A stretch of 64,000 nt of DNA from Kuschelorhynchus macadamiae (GCA_030620095.1 JAUTXW010000203.1:1551001-1615000), one strand, 5' to 3'; numbered from the stretch's first letter, positions 49,661 to 60,115 are shown. The notes: a model not told the origin generated them from the letters alone. Numbers and translations: made by a program.

Positions 49661-50443
49661 TTGGTAAATTACCATAGGCAGTATCTGCTTTATAATTATA
49701 AAGAGGCCAATTGGCTTTTTAAATTTTTTTTTTCCTTGAACATTTGGGTTATCTGTTTGCATCCTATTTGTTTGTTGATATATAGAGCACATAGTAGGGT
49801 AATGGTCACTACTTCCACAATCTGGAATGATGTTCCATATTGTTTTTGAGCTGATGTCCATGCTGACCAATGTCAAATTAAGTGGACTAGGTTCGCCTCC
49901 CGGGGGGATCAGCCTAGTCGATCTTCCGTCATTCATCACCACCAAATCTCTTCCTTCAATTGCCTCCGCCAAGATATTACCTTTCGTGTTGTTTTCCCTA
50001 CTGCCCCATAGCCTGTGGTAAGCATTAAGGTCTCCCATAATGATCATCGTACCATCCCCCGCGCTTAAGATATTTGTTATTTCCTTTCGGAAGTTTGTTG
50101 CATTGGGTATTGAATAGATATTTATGACTTTAAGGTTATTGATTTTAATAATTAAACTTTGTGTATCTGGAAATTTATTTAACTGTGGGGTGTGTAAGAT
50201 TCTATAGTTAATACTTTTTTTAATGATTGTGGCTACGCCACCATATCCATCTGTTCTATCTTGTCTCAATATATCAAAGCCCTTTAAGAAGCAAGTGTGG
50301 TTAGTTTTTAACCATGTTTCATTTAATAAGATAAGATCTGGGTCATTTTCCCTTATAATCGATATCAAATTTCCCCTATTTGAGTTACAGCTGTGTATAT
50401 TCCATTGAAGGATCTTTATAGGTGTTTGATGTATATTAGCCAT
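49619..50443 (-). CDS. LINE ORF2 N-terminal apurinic-type endonuclease domain
   Basis: Starts at Met 50443 (MANIHQTPIKILQWNIHS). Motifs in order: QWNIHS (Asn), LILLNETWLK (catalytic Glu), GYGGVATIIKK, IMGDLNAYHRLWGS (Asp and Asn), LNLTLVS where the usual I/L-D-L-T Asp reads Asn, and GSSDHYP with the terminal Asp-His. The enzyme nicks target DNA to prime reverse transcription. Beyond about residue 235 the frame is shifted at an A10 run near 49727, so the last 40 residues are out of register; the proper continuation is in the neighbouring frame (PLYNYKADTAYGNLPNNISY). The gap to ORF1 is 89 bp. As a frame it is open, but the full ORF2 is interrupted. Confidence 0.85.
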   Translation of the reverse strand: MANIHQTPIKILQWNIHSCNSNRGNLISIIRENDPDLILLNETWLKTNHTCFLKGFDILRQDRTDGYGGVATIIKKSINYRILHTPQLNKFPDTQSLIIKINNLKVINIYSIPNATNFRKEITNILSAGDGTMIIMGDLNAYHRLWGSRENNTKGNILAEAIEGRDLVVMNDGRSTRLIPPGGEPSPLNLTLVSMDISSKTIWNIIPDCGSSDHYPTMCSIYQQTNRMQTDNPNVQGKKKFKKPIGLFIIIKQILPMVIYQTTSPTKLLKTTLI

Positions 50444-50532
50444 TTTTATGAGATTGTGTTGTTTATTTATTTTATTTTAATTTAAGGGATAAATTAAATG
50501 AGACAAGGGTAGCTGAAGTATAAAAAATGAAA

Positions 50533-51855
50533 TTAAATGCTGATTACCGTTTCCATACTAGAATCATTTTCACTATTTTCGTTTACCTTTTTATTTGATA
50601 TTTCTTTTAAAATAATATTTTGTGATGAATTCAGTTGTTCTGTAGGTTTTATCGTAGAGTTTAGTAATGTTGATATTTCCATTGAATTTGAATCTGCATG
50701 TCCTGGTATCTCCCCTGGCCCCACATCCACACTTCGGATCCCGGTGTCAGGAGAGGGTTCCCGTAGTGATCTTGTCGGGCGAGAGTTTGGCTGAATGAGT
50801 ATGTCATCGTGGGCTTTCTTATCATAGCCACCCTGTCTAGTGTTCGTTTTCTTCCGTTTTGGGCTGCTGTTAGTTTCAGAAAATAATCGTTTATTGGTTT
50901 TTTGTAATGAGTGTTTAAGAGCTGCCTGCTCTTGGTTGACCGGAATTGAGTTCTTTGGTGTTACCACTGGAAGTGGGGGGAATTCCCGTGCTTTACAGGC
51001 AAAAGTATTGTTGTAAATTTTTGGGATTTTTCTATTTGCATCAAAGTATGTCATGTTTTCGAATACCATAATGCGTTTGATGTTTTTTTGACGAGTATAT
51101 TCTGGGCAAATTCTTGATGTTGAGTTGTGATTGCTGCTTCCGCAGCCTATACATTTCATATTGCAAGGTTCCGTCTGATCTTCTTCATGAACTTTACCAC
51201 AATTCTTACAGTTGGAATTTATTGATTTACACAAGTGTTTTGTGTGGCCATATATAAAGCATTTATAGCACTGCGTCACTGGAGGAACATATGGGGTAAC
51301 TTGCATTGGAAGGGAGTAAATCTCCACTTCCTCTGGGATTTTAACGCCCCTGAAAATAAAAAGAACCGTGCCTGTGGGTATATATTCAATATTGTCTACT
51401 TTTATTGATTTTCTATTCATTCTTTTAACATTTAGTATTTGGTAAGAGGATGTGCTGGCCTGCAATATATCCTCCATTGAGAAGAAGACATCGACATGCC
51501 GGACCACCCCCTTACACAAACCTTTTTCCTTTAGTCTAATATCTTTAGCAAATTCGTTTGCCGCGTCATAAGTTTTGAATTCTATACCTATTCTATTTCT
51601 ACCCTTAGTGCTGAACCTAATAATATTTTCTAATTTCAGTTGTAATATTTCTTTTGCAATTTTTAGTGGGCTAAACCTTCCGGCATTCTTATTTTCAACA
51701 AAGACCATAAATGGGCCTGTATCGTTATTTTGATATAAAACCAGTTCTTTTTTATCATTAAAAGTTTTTTCATCGGCTTTTTTTGTGCCAATAATGTCAA
51801 GAATTTCGTTGGTTGACAGTCCGGTAATGTTATCTCTGTTTACTTCCATGATCAC
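50533..51855 (-). CDS. LINE ORF1, Gag-like RNA-binding protein
   Basis: An uninterrupted 440-residue frame. Residues 1-190 have no clear motif but match the general Gag-like layout of insect LINE ORF1 (KNAGRFSPLKIAKEI, RNRIGIEFKTYDAANEFAK). From residue 196 there are three cysteine-histidine knuckles: CYKCFIYGHTKHLC (CX2CX4HX4C), CKNCGKVHEED...C and CIGCGSSNHNSTSRIC (CX2CX4HX6C). The tail is polar and proline/serine-rich with basic patches (SSPKRKKTNTRQ). It should bind element RNA and form the ribonucleoprotein with ORF2. The upstream Met at 51855 is the first in frame; the next, three codons in, is equally possible. Being intact while ORF2 is broken is noteworthy. Confidence 0.9.
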   Translation of the reverse strand: MIMEVNRDNITGLSTNEILDIIGTKKADEKTFNDKKELVLYQNNDTGPFMVFVENKNAGRFSPLKIAKEILQLKLENIIRFSTKGRNRIGIEFKTYDAANEFAKDIRLKEKGLCKGVVRHVDVFFSMEDILQASTSSYQILNVKRMNRKSIKVDNIEYIPTGTVLFIFRGVKIPEEVEIYSLPMQVTPYVPPVTQCYKCFIYGHTKHLCKSINSNCKNCGKVHEEDQTEPCNMKCIGCGSSNHNSTSRICPEYTRQKNIKRIMVFENMTYFDANRKIPKIYNNTFACKAREFPPLPVVTPKNSIPVNQEQAALKHSLQKTNKRLFSETNSSPKRKKTNTRQGGYDKKAHDDILIQPNSRPTRSLREPSPDTGIRSVDVGPGEIPGHADSNSMEISTLLNSTIKPTEQLNSSQNIILKEISNKKVNENSENDSSMETVISI

Positions 51856-52481
51856 ACAAAAAATAAAAAGCGTAAAAAATTCTCTATTTCTCCCAATTAA
51901 GTTTATAATCTTTATACTTTCAAGTTATGTTGAAATTATGCAAACTTACCCTACCTGCTATGGGATGGGATTTGTTAGGCTCTTTTTTTTAACATAAAAT
52001 ACACGCTACAACGAAAAGGGACGGGCCAAAATCTTAAAAAATCCAAACATAAACCATAACACACTCACACCTTATTCCCAGACCAAAAACCAACTCTCCA
52101 ATAAGATCAATTAATACAAAAAGCGTTAGATTGTCAATTGTCAAGTTGTTCTTATGTCATAATTGTCTTTCTTCTTCTTTTTAATATTATCGACTTCAAC
52201 TACCAAGACTATTCAGCCGTTGTTTCTTTTCATATCTGGACAAACTGCCAGCTCATCTCTCCTTAGTCAATTTCTGCTTTTCTGATAGTAGTCAGTCAAT
52301 GCCCTCTATAGCATTATTCTGAACTGTTCTACCCTTCGTTCTTGTCAGTGTATACTTAACGTCTATTACGTTTTTAAGTCTTAACGTTTTGTTTTATATA
52401 CATTTACTTTATTTTTATTTGGTGTTAGTAGGAATAAATGTTTGTATACTTTTATTATTTTTGGTGTTTAAAATTAGTTCT

Positions 52482-52527
52482 TTTTAGGTCTGATGATGCC
52501 CGTTGGGCGAAACATGTCACCCTAAAC
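52482..52527 (+). ncRNA. hammerhead ribozyme, best-formed in window
   Basis: ttttaggt (stem I, one side), CTGATGA at 52490-52496, T, stem II GCCC-GTT-GGGC (52498-52508), GAAAC, a three-pair palindromic stem III ACATGT, GTC with cleavage expected after 52518, then ACCCTAAA (stem I, other side). Stem I pairs ACC with GGT and continues CTAAA with TTTAG across one bulged C. All conserved core bases are present. The order is the permuted type I arrangement reported for PLE pseudo-LTRs. It lies in plus orientation at the 3' side of the interrupted plus-strand PLE copy. Confidence 0.75.
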
Positions 52528-52540
52528 ATATTAGACTTAG

Positions 52541-54750
52541 TCTATTCAAATATTTTGAGACCTTTTACTTTGATTTTAGTTTTTTGTTGATAACGTTTTT
52601 TTACTCTGGTCTCTTAGAGATATGGATACTTTCTTCGATTTGGAAAATGCCTGTCATATAAATGTTTAGGGTTAGGGTCAAATTTTTTGGAATGGCTTTT
52701 TTACTAACATTTTAAAGCATCCTCATATCTAAGAATTCTAATTTTTGTTCCAACGAAATATATCAAACGGTTTAGGATCTAGAGCCTGACTAAATCAGTT
52801 TGAGGCATCCTGTATATAAGTCAAAAATAAGATTCCTATATTCTTGTTTTATGTTGCTTCATGCCACTTGAAATACGGGGTGCAAAGTTTTATTTATATC
52901 CCTGAGAGAACAAACCTGCTTGCCAGAAGGCGTGTTGTCACTGTCAGTTTCCCGTCAAACCTAAATTACTAACTCTAAATTGTATATGGTTTAAAAGAAA
53001 TATTAACTGAAGATATTTTACCAGAACAATAATAAAAGGTGGATGTTACTTTATTGGCAGCATTCTATCTCTAAATAGAGATTGAAAAGAAACTCTTGCA
53101 TATTAGGGGGATACATTGTTTGCAAGCAAACTTAGATTTAAAAACTTAACTATTATTTATTACATAGCTTTAGACATAATTTTCGATTTTTAGGTATGTT
53201 CAAGAAAACATCAAATCTAGGTGCGCTATAAAGAAAACTCGTTATGTTTTCCGTATACATAGAAAATATCTGAATATGTCAAATTGTAATGAGACGTGTT
53301 AAAATTAGCATTTAAAATGAATCACATATTCTGCAGGAAATTTGGGTTATTGCATATTGTATTGAGTTGGTGGTTAAATTTCAAATAGGTAGTTAGAGAG
53401 ACTAATTTCCATAAGTGAATACGTTTTAAATATAATAACCAAATTCGTATCACAATAGCCTTGATTATCAGATTTTCTTGTTAGATATTATTACAATATA
53501 ATAAATAATGCAATTCATGTATGAAATGATGTAAAACATTCGGGGTTCTCACTTAAACATTCAGAAATGGCTCCTCTTCTGGTTAAACCGGAAGTGACCA
53601 AGATTGTCAAGCATGCATTACACATTAACAAATGTGTACTACACCCGGTATATTCGGATAGCCCGATAAAAACTACACAAGCGTTGTTTTCCAATTTTTG
53701 TTCCAACGCAATATCAGAAAAATAAAATCAAGTGAGCCGCCTACGCTTATATGAGAAGATTTTAGGAGAATAATTGTTTTCCATGGTCTAGATTCAATAC
53801 CAAATATCTGAATGGCGACAAGTTTAAGAAATAAAATTATATAAAAACCCAGCAATATTTTTGTTTGATCTCGTTTCTTATGAGAGATTCCCCACTTATT
53901 CTGAGACTCGATATATAAATAGCTTAAGATATTTAATAAATATAAATATAAAAGTAAACAAATTGCGGTAGAGGAAGTAAATTAAAGGCTTCGCATTCGT
54001 TTATCTTTTAAACTAGAAAATATAATTCACTGTTTATATTATTTTCAGTAAACAGCTCAACAAAAATAATATCTAACGTTTAATTTATTTTAATAAGTTT
54101 ATTTTCTTAGCATAGAAGCAATTTCCAATGTTTTACATACTTTTTCCATATACTGTATTAGTTTATACATATACAAATTTGTACATACGTTTCCCATTAT
54201 CTTTTACATTGCATTTTCGGAATCTCGAGTAAACAAATGATTATGCATATTATGCGAAGCTTAATCTATAATTTATTAAGCTTGAAGAAGATGCAACTAA
54301 TCATTGAAACCTAGCTTGAATAATAAAAGAGTTTGAACGCATTCGTCTGTTTTTCCCACACGCGCGTGTGGTAACTAGTACAGGAACGGCACTGGTGATG
54401 CTTTAAAAGCAAAAGCGCATTTTGTTTTCAAAGATCTGTTTTTGTTTGGGATAAGCCGTATTTTTTTATTTACTTTGGTTTCTAAATGAAATCTAGACTA
54501 GAAAAACTTTTCTACTGTTCTTTAATGGCAATCTAATTAAACCACTTTCTTTATTAAAGCTCAGCCAGGCTGATAATCTTTATTCTATAAACACCGTTTA
54601 GAACAGTATTAAAAGTTAACGAGAACTATCTGTAGCTTTGTCCTAAATGCTAAGAGAGAGTTCTTATTTTAAGCTGAATAAATTTGAAATTTAATTAAAG
54701 TTTAATTTAAAAGAAAATAGAATCAGGGTACGAATTTTACTCTAATCTAT
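52541..54750. other. no gene recognised
   Basis: 2.2 kb of AT-rich DNA. Short frames at 53515-53855 have no domain. The block ggctcctcttctggttaaaccggaagt near 53569-53595 looks like part of a repeat but has no partner in this window. Confidence 0.4.
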
Positions 54751-54839
54751 GAGGACCCGAGATTATCTGGTCGCTCTTGATAAAATGATTTTAACTTTAA
54801 ATATAAGGCTAGAATATATATACATATATACATATATAT

Positions 54840-55320
54840 ATATATCAACTTGTTTTTCAGTTCCTATGGCTTCTCGGATTATTCTAGCCTTATAATGATC
54901 TACATTGGCGATCTCCCTACACCCATTGAAATTTATCTTGTGGCCGGTTTTCTGATGATGTAGGAATAGAGCTGAGGTTGTTTGTTTGTTTCTGATGCTA
55001 AGTTTACGCTCTTCTACTCTTGCTGATATTCTCCTGTTAGTTTGCCCTACGTACATTTTCTCACAAACCTGGCAGGGATTGCTGTATACTCCGTGGTTTT
55101 CCAATTTGATTTTGTCTTTCGGGTTTCCAAGTAGTACCTATAGTTGTTTGTGGCTTGTGTATTATTTGCGTTTTGTGTTTTCTAAGAATTCTTTCAATCT
55201 TGTCTGTTGTGCCTTTTACATATGGCAAGACACTTGTGGCCTTCCCGATTCACAATTTTTGTTGTTCGTTGTTCGGGAGCCCTGTGCATTAATATAGTTT
55301 TCTCTATGGTGCGATGATAT
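54840..55320 (-). pseudogene. Penelope-like element: linker and GIY-YIG endonuclease
   Basis: From 55320 the minus strand reads APEQRTT and, in another frame, VLPYVKGTTDKIERILRKHK, the linker preceding the endonuclease. After a frameshift near 55115 come HGVYSNPCQVCEKMYVGQTN (GVY...YVG with the CQVC pair), RRISARVEERKLSIRNKQ, LFLHHQKTGHKINF and ARIIREAIGTEKQ, reaching the end of the domain. This is close to the copy at 21560-21800, so both belong to one PLE family. The RT is missing. Apart from the upstream shift the endonuclease itself is uninterrupted from 55104. Its end runs into TA-rich sequence encoding only Tyr-Ile. Confidence 0.8.
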
Positions 55321-55324
55321 ACTT

Positions 55325-55490
55325 CCAGAAAGAAGCTCATAAGAATGCAAGTTTGAAGCCCAAATTATGGATTCATTATGTGGATGACATATTTATTATA
55401 TGGCAACATAGCCATACAAAGCTCGAAAAATTGTTGCCTCACGTAAATGCATTCATTCCTGATCTAAAATCACAAAAAATCTAGCGCAAC
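55325..55490 (+). pseudogene. Penelope-like element: RT fragment with YVDD motif
   Basis: Reads FQKEAHKNASLKPKLWIHYV then YVDDIFIIWQHSHTKLEKLL and PHVNAF. This is the catalytic YVDD block of a PLE reverse transcriptase followed by the usual I-W-x-H-G region. Only about 53 residues are preserved before the frame ends. Both catalytic aspartates are intact, unlike the copy at 2662-3222. Too short to function. Confidence 0.75.
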
Positions 55491-56395
55491 AACAACAGCA
55501 ACATCCGGAAAACAGAAATAATGACCAGCGGCCTTCGGTTAGGAAAGATGTTATAATTTTACTTCCGGTAACATTTAGAAGATTTCCGATTATTATCCCC
55601 GAAATAGAACATATTTCTTCCACCTTTCCTCTCAAATCGGAGCTTGTTTCTCTTTGATGAAGACAGAATACGAAGTAAGGAACTATGGAGAGCGACATAA
55701 AGCAATAATTATTCTGGCTCTTGGAACTTTTGTCACTCTGACTTGCTCAGGATAATCCAGATAACTGTTAAATGGAAATATCTCGGTTATTTTTGAAATT
55801 AGAAAATAAAAGTTTTTTGATTCGATCTGCTTTTTCATATTCTTATATTTTGATGTATACAAAATGCAAGACCACCAACTTTGTTTATTAAATATAATAT
55901 ACCACATTTGAATATAATTGCTTGTCTATTTAGATATCTGCTGCTACCTGGAGAAAAAGGTTTATTTTATGTCATGACAGAAGAGCACGAGAACAGTCTA
56001 GGGAAAATGTTCAGAATGGTCGGCATCTTAATATATTACTTTATATTCAAGAAAATCTATCAGAGATATAAGGTATGGACCACGAAACAAGTGAGTTAGT
56101 TATGGAACAATTCAGATAACTGAAGAGCAAAACGGATACTACGATTTTAAAATTAGGACAGTTCAGCCATTAAATAACGAACAAAAAAAAGAGAAATGAA
56201 TCAGATTATTTCAATAAAATTGTATGGGCCGATGCGGCGATATAACACATAAAGTGTTTTATTCGTGGCAACTTAACACATTAAGGACTAAATTTTCAAT
56301 TTTTCTTAAATCTGAAAAAGCAACGAATATTTTTGATTGTTCTAAAGATATTTTTTTTTAATAAAAAATGGTATTTTTTCAAGACATTTTCAAAA
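55491..56395. other. no gene; contains a small dispersed repeat
   Basis: 55780-55870 (tatttttgaaattagaaaat, gattcgatctgctttttcat) is the inverse of 58020-58110. Otherwise short frames without recognisable content. Confidence 0.45.
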
Positions 56396-56430
56396 TGGTG
56401 ACCGTTCCATATATGGAACGCTCACCTAAG
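56395..56430. repeat. palindrome cgttccatatatggaacg
   Basis: 56403-56420 is an 18-bp perfect palindrome; flanking ggtga and ctcacc extend it with mismatches. It lies about 100 bp outside the 3' end of the piggyBac relic and may be part of that element. Confidence 0.8.
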
Positions 56431-56509
56431 GTTTTAAGATTACATATGACTTACCGAGTATAGCAAAATATTTTATTTTGTGCTATACTTCATTGGAATA
56501 ATAATTTTA

Positions 56510-57510
56510 TTTGACATGAAAATTAACAAAACCGTCAATACGTAAGCCCACATCACATTTTCGACACTGAGTACGTACAGAGTTTCCGGTGTGATTTAGT
56601 TCTGAACCTCTTCGACGGTTGTTATTTGGCACATATTCGACCAAATGATCTTTCCTCTCAAAGCAAATATCTGGAGATATTTTAAGTCACTTCAATATGA
56701 AGATGGTCTTCCACCTGATTTTGGCAAGTTTTGATACTTCTTGAGAAAAGTCTCTTGATACTTCTTGAGAAAAGTCTGTGCGATTTCTCTTCTAAAATGT
56801 AATCGTAATATTGCTGGCTTGTGACTCTTATACACGACCTATGCATTTTGAATTACTGCATCTAGTAGCCAAATGAAAACTGGCCACCACCATTTTTTCC
56901 TCTTATGCCTATTCGGTAAACGTTGATGTTAGAATCCATTTGGTCAGTACCTTAGTCAGTAAACTCATTCTTTTTCTCGACAGCTGAATATCTTTAGGCG
57001 TTAGACAGTGGGAAAATAGGGTGAATAGTTGAGGCTACAGTAACAACTTAATTATCCTTCCATCTTGACACTACTATTTGCCTATCTTCTGTCGATGCGT
57101 AATCAAGATCACCCAGCTTTGCCTTTTCATTGTTTTTATGTCTGATATTTCGCAATTTCTAATTGTGCCAGTTCTATTGTATCCTTGCTTTTTCAAATAT
57201 TCCGAAAATTTTATAGAAGTAAATAAATTGTCGAATTAAAAATGATATGGAAACGATTTTTTTGATTCTGGTAGATCATCAATCAACTGAATCGGTGGTG
57301 CTGTGGCTTTACCAAATTCTTTTTGGTGCTCAGGATTAGAATTTGCTATGGCACCTTGATATATTTCAAAATCTATCAAGTAACCATTTTTTGAATTCCT
57401 ACATGTGTGTCGAAATCTAATTGGTTTTCTCCTAAGAAACTATTTACAGTCATAACGGCTATAATATTCAATCATACTTTCGTTATAGGACATTTCGTTA
57501 GTTGGGATGA
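56510..57510 (-). pseudogene. piggyBac-type transposase relic
   Basis: In shifting minus-strand frames: PTNEMSYNESMIEYYSRYDC (57500 side), where the usual D-E-S/Q-M has Asn for the first catalytic Asp; FLRRKPIRF; NGYLIDFEIYQGA; FDNLFTSIKFSEYLKKQG, with the second Asp in F-D-N-x-F-T-S; YNRTGTIRNCEI; VVTVAST; RIGIRGKKWWWPVFIWLLDA; NAWVVYKSQ; and the C-terminal cysteine-rich end TQCRKCDVGLRI. This order is that of piggyBac DDE transposases, which excise and insert at TTAA. Several stops and shifts plus the lost Asp mean it is dead. The N-terminal region before the DES block was not found. Terminal repeats are not certain. Confidence 0.8.
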
Positions 57511-58019
57511 AGTGGCCTAAAAAATTGGGTTTTATGCTTAAATGAAACGCAGAGCATTTCATTTAAGCTAGAAATTATAAAATTTTATTTAGTTTCTTGT
57601 TTATTGTTGATTATAAGGTTGAATTAGTACCATGTTATTTCCAAATTTAGTTGACAGACAGAATTTAAAAACTATGTAAAATGTTTTATCTCGTTTCGTA
57701 AAAATTTTGTACAATATTAGCACACAATAAAAATGAGTCAAGCAGTGCTATCAGACTTTAAACATCAATGTGATGGCAGTCGAAAAATAAACCTTTATCT
57801 CCAAGTAGCAGCAAGTATCTAAATAGGTATGCGATTATATCCGAAAAATCGTATTTCGTATTTCTAAAACATTCCATATTTCGAAAACAGTTCATTTTTG
57901 GTACATGATATATTATACAAAAAATATTCAGAATTTAATATAAAATTCAAAAACATTAAAAAATGTGGTATATTATATTTAAAAAAAATAAAGTACTTGC
58001 TTTGCTTTTTGAGATATCC
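57511..58019. other. no gene; hairpin at 57538-57569
   Basis: A cttaaatgaaa / tttcatttaag hairpin with a 9-base loop (57538-57569) lies just beyond the piggyBac relic on its N-terminal side. The rest is AT-rich spacer. Confidence 0.5.
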
Positions 58020-58110
58020 TGTATTCATTAAAATGTAAGCATGAAAAAACAGATCGAATCAAACAACTTTTGTTTGAAATATTTTTTTTCTAATTTCAAA
58101 AATAACCCTG
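58020..58110. repeat. dispersed repeat, inverse of 55780-55870
   Basis: aaaaaacagatcgaatcaaa and ttctaatttcaaaaataacc match the earlier block in inverse orientation. It flanks the piggyBac relic on the opposite side, so the two blocks could be remnants of a larger inverted-repeat element around it. Confidence 0.65.
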
Positions 58111-58675
58111 TATACAAGTCTTTGAAATATGTTGTGATATTATTGGAACCTAAGCCTGTCGGATTCTTCGTTGTTCTTTATTAAATAAATTAAATTTGAG
58201 TTCAACAAATATTTTGTATAATTTACTGACAAACTAATTTCAAGAATTTTTGAAGTATTGACTTTTTGTAGAAGACATTTTCATTAACTTGAAAAGCAAT
58301 ACAATGTAAACAGTTTAATGTAGACCTAAATGACTAGGTTTTTAGATTGTCTCATTGATGTGTTAGACAAATTAACTTTTGCGTTTACCAAAACTAACCG
58401 CAATTGATCAGAAACCCAAAAGGTTGAGAAAGATGAAGCAGCTTTCCCAGGTGTTGATTCTAGCATATTCTAGATAGAAGAACGACTGTTTTTGTTGTTA
58501 GTTTAGTTGCTAATATTTTTTAACACGAGTATTTCTCAAGCACCCGCGCCGCGAGTTGTAAATATATTGTACTCCGACACCATTTTTTTGCGCCTTTATT
58601 GCATACTTTGAATCGATGTGGATTATGTGTGAAACTTTTTATATTTTCCTTGCATGGTTCCAAAGTAATGTTAAT
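58111..58675. other. no gene recognised
   Basis: AT-rich spacer; nothing recognised. Confidence 0.35.
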
Positions 58676-58870
58676 ACTAACACAGAACGAAAGCTTTCAC
58701 GGCGGTGGTCAATTAGGAAATCATGGTTCTTGCGATTAGACTATATATTAAAATGGAGTCCCTTTCCGACGTTTCGGCATTTCAGGGATTTTTACTTCAC
58801 GAAATCGAAACACTGAATGGGCTAGGAGAGACCTAGACCGGCTATTTATAGTCTGTGTATAAATGGAAGA
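58676..58870 (-). mobile_element. PLE pseudo-LTR with decayed hammerhead core
   Basis: Related to 25935-26105. On the minus strand CTGAAATGCC is followed directly by GAAACGTC, so stem II has been deleted and the ribozyme cannot fold. The end ccgtgaaagctttcgttctg is shared, inverted, with 59250-59280. Confidence 0.65.
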
Positions 58871-58999
58871 ACTACATTTCCCGTCGGTAACTCCTTATTA
58901 GTCTTATTTCGTGGAATAGGATTATTATAATTTCTAATTTGACTGACAAATATCCTCAGTGCAATACACATTCGTTCTTAAAGTTTCTGTTTCCGGTTG

Positions 59000-59245
59000 T
59001 AAATATTTTAGTCAAAATCTCGAGAACTCTGTAAACCGAAGAATTAAACACTGATTATTTTTGTATTGGAAGATGATGTGATTTTGCATTTAGGTATCTG
59101 TTCGTATGCGTCAATTTTCTCTATACAGAGTGTCTTAAGTGTCCTTTCCTTTGTACAAAAACATCTAGAAAGGGAATCGTGCCTTCTGATTCAATTTCCC
59201 ATGTAAATTTTATATTAGAATGATGCTGATTAAGATGATCACTCT
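59000..59245 (-). pseudogene. Penelope-like element RT fragment
   Basis: HHSNIKFTWEIESEGTIPFL and DVFVQRKGHLRHSV match the N-I-x-F-T-x-E-x-x-x-x-G-x-L-P-F-L-D-V block of PLE reverse transcriptases. In another frame a decayed THT...LNAKSHH block follows. Several stops and shifts. No catalytic YVDD or endonuclease remains in this copy. Confidence 0.7.
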
Positions 59246-59282
59246 TAATTGAGCAAACCCGTGACAGCTTTCGTTTTATGTT

Positions 59283-60115
59283 GATAACCTCTATACGGAG
59301 AAAATCAAGAAGGATGCCAAAAAGCTACTTTGCCAACTAGCCTTTCTCCTTAGACGCCGAGATCAAGACGTAGTACCAAAATATCTACAAATAAAACAAA
59401 AACTACATAACATGAAGAAGTGGAAGGAACATATACAAACGAGTCAGTATGGCATTAGTAAGAGAAAGAATAAAAGTTACTCGTTGTGATTTGGATATAA
59501 ACGCTCGTAAATTTTCATTTAAAATTAGCTTTTATGCTTGAGCAAATATTCAGAAATCCCGATGACATTACCAATGTGCAAGCAGAAAGGATTTTTTCTG
59601 GATAAACAAAAACCGACAAAACCGTCACACAATACTTTAATAAACCTGTCTTCCAAAGCTCTTACTGAAGCAGAACAATCCGTCCTCTCCAAAGAGGATC
59701 CGTCGAAGCGACAATTTGATGGCTTGCAGCAGAAGCAGCTGACGGAATAAGGTATGAAACAGCAAAGATCATCAGCAGTTATAAACCGCTCAAATCAATC
59801 AGCTGCGGAAAGAACGGACATAGATAGATTAAACAACAGTACAGACATTTTTGTTTTTGTTTTTGGTCCTTTCAGCAGACAAGTGTAATGCCACTGTCGT
59901 CATGGACAAAACAGATTATGTGAAAAAAATACAATAACTTTTGGATGACAGCATCTACAAAGTAATCCAAGCAGACCAGACCATCAAAATCGAGAGACGG
60001 CTAACCAACCTTTAAACGTATCCAACCTACCAGCAGATGAGAAGAAGATCTTAAGGTCAAGCAGCTGAAGGATCCCGCTGTTCTACGGACTACCTAAAAT
60101 ACACAATGTCAATAT
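59283..60115 (+). pseudogene. Penelope-like element N-terminal region and start of RT
   Basis: The plus strand begins KKDAKKLLCQLAFLLRRRDQ and DVVPKYLQIKQKLHN, the basic N-terminal segment of PLE proteins. A stop-rich middle follows, with fragments such as NPDDITNVQAERIF. At 59880 it reads DKCNATVVMDKTDYVKKI, the A-D-K-G-N-A-T-V-V-M-D block of the RT, then LLDDSIYKVIQADQTIKIER. In a shifted frame it ends with the F-Y-G-L-P-K-I-H equivalent near 60095. The copy is truncated soon after, before the YVDD block. This is the only N-terminal PLE sequence in the window and complements the C-terminal fragments elsewhere. Confidence 0.75.

Larger units (their letters stand above)
46341..52096 (-). mobile_element. 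near-complete two-ORF LINE with RNase H (I/jockey-type)
   Basis: Bounded by a 13-bp target duplication, tccaataagatca, at 46328-46340 and 52097-52109. Orientation is minus: about 240 bp of 5' leader, ORF1 (51855-50533), ORF2 (50443-46774) and about 430 bp of 3' tail. The tail ends in short CTGAA-type repeats (gttcagttcag on the plus strand) rather than poly(A). ORF2 has endonuclease, RT, RNase H and a C-terminal cysteine-histidine motif. RNase H points to I-clade or a related group rather than canonical jockey. At 5756 bp it appears full length. Confidence 0.9.
45020..52540. mobile_element. Penelope-like element pair, head to head, split by a LINE
   Basis: The minus-strand copy occupies about 45020-46080 and the plus-strand copy starts near 46085. 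The plus copy continues to 46340, is interrupted by the LINE, and resumes at 52097 (gattgtcaattgtcaagttg, inverse of caacttgacaattgacaatc near 45030). Its 3' end carries a well-formed hammerhead at 52482-52527. Thus the order of events is PLE pair first, LINE second. Confidence 0.85.
54810..55490. mobile_element. Penelope-like element pair, head to head
   Basis: The minus-strand endonuclease fragment (54840-55320) and plus-strand RT fragment (55325-55485) meet near 55320. The outer left edge is an imperfect (TA)n tract (54813-54845) directly after the last coding residues. Confidence 0.75.

Noticed and set aside
54280..54330. gaagaagatgcaactaatca followed by ttgaaac, resembling a hammerhead
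   Set aside because: The CTGANGA box is not formed, stem II does not pair, and no cleavage triplet follows GAAAC.
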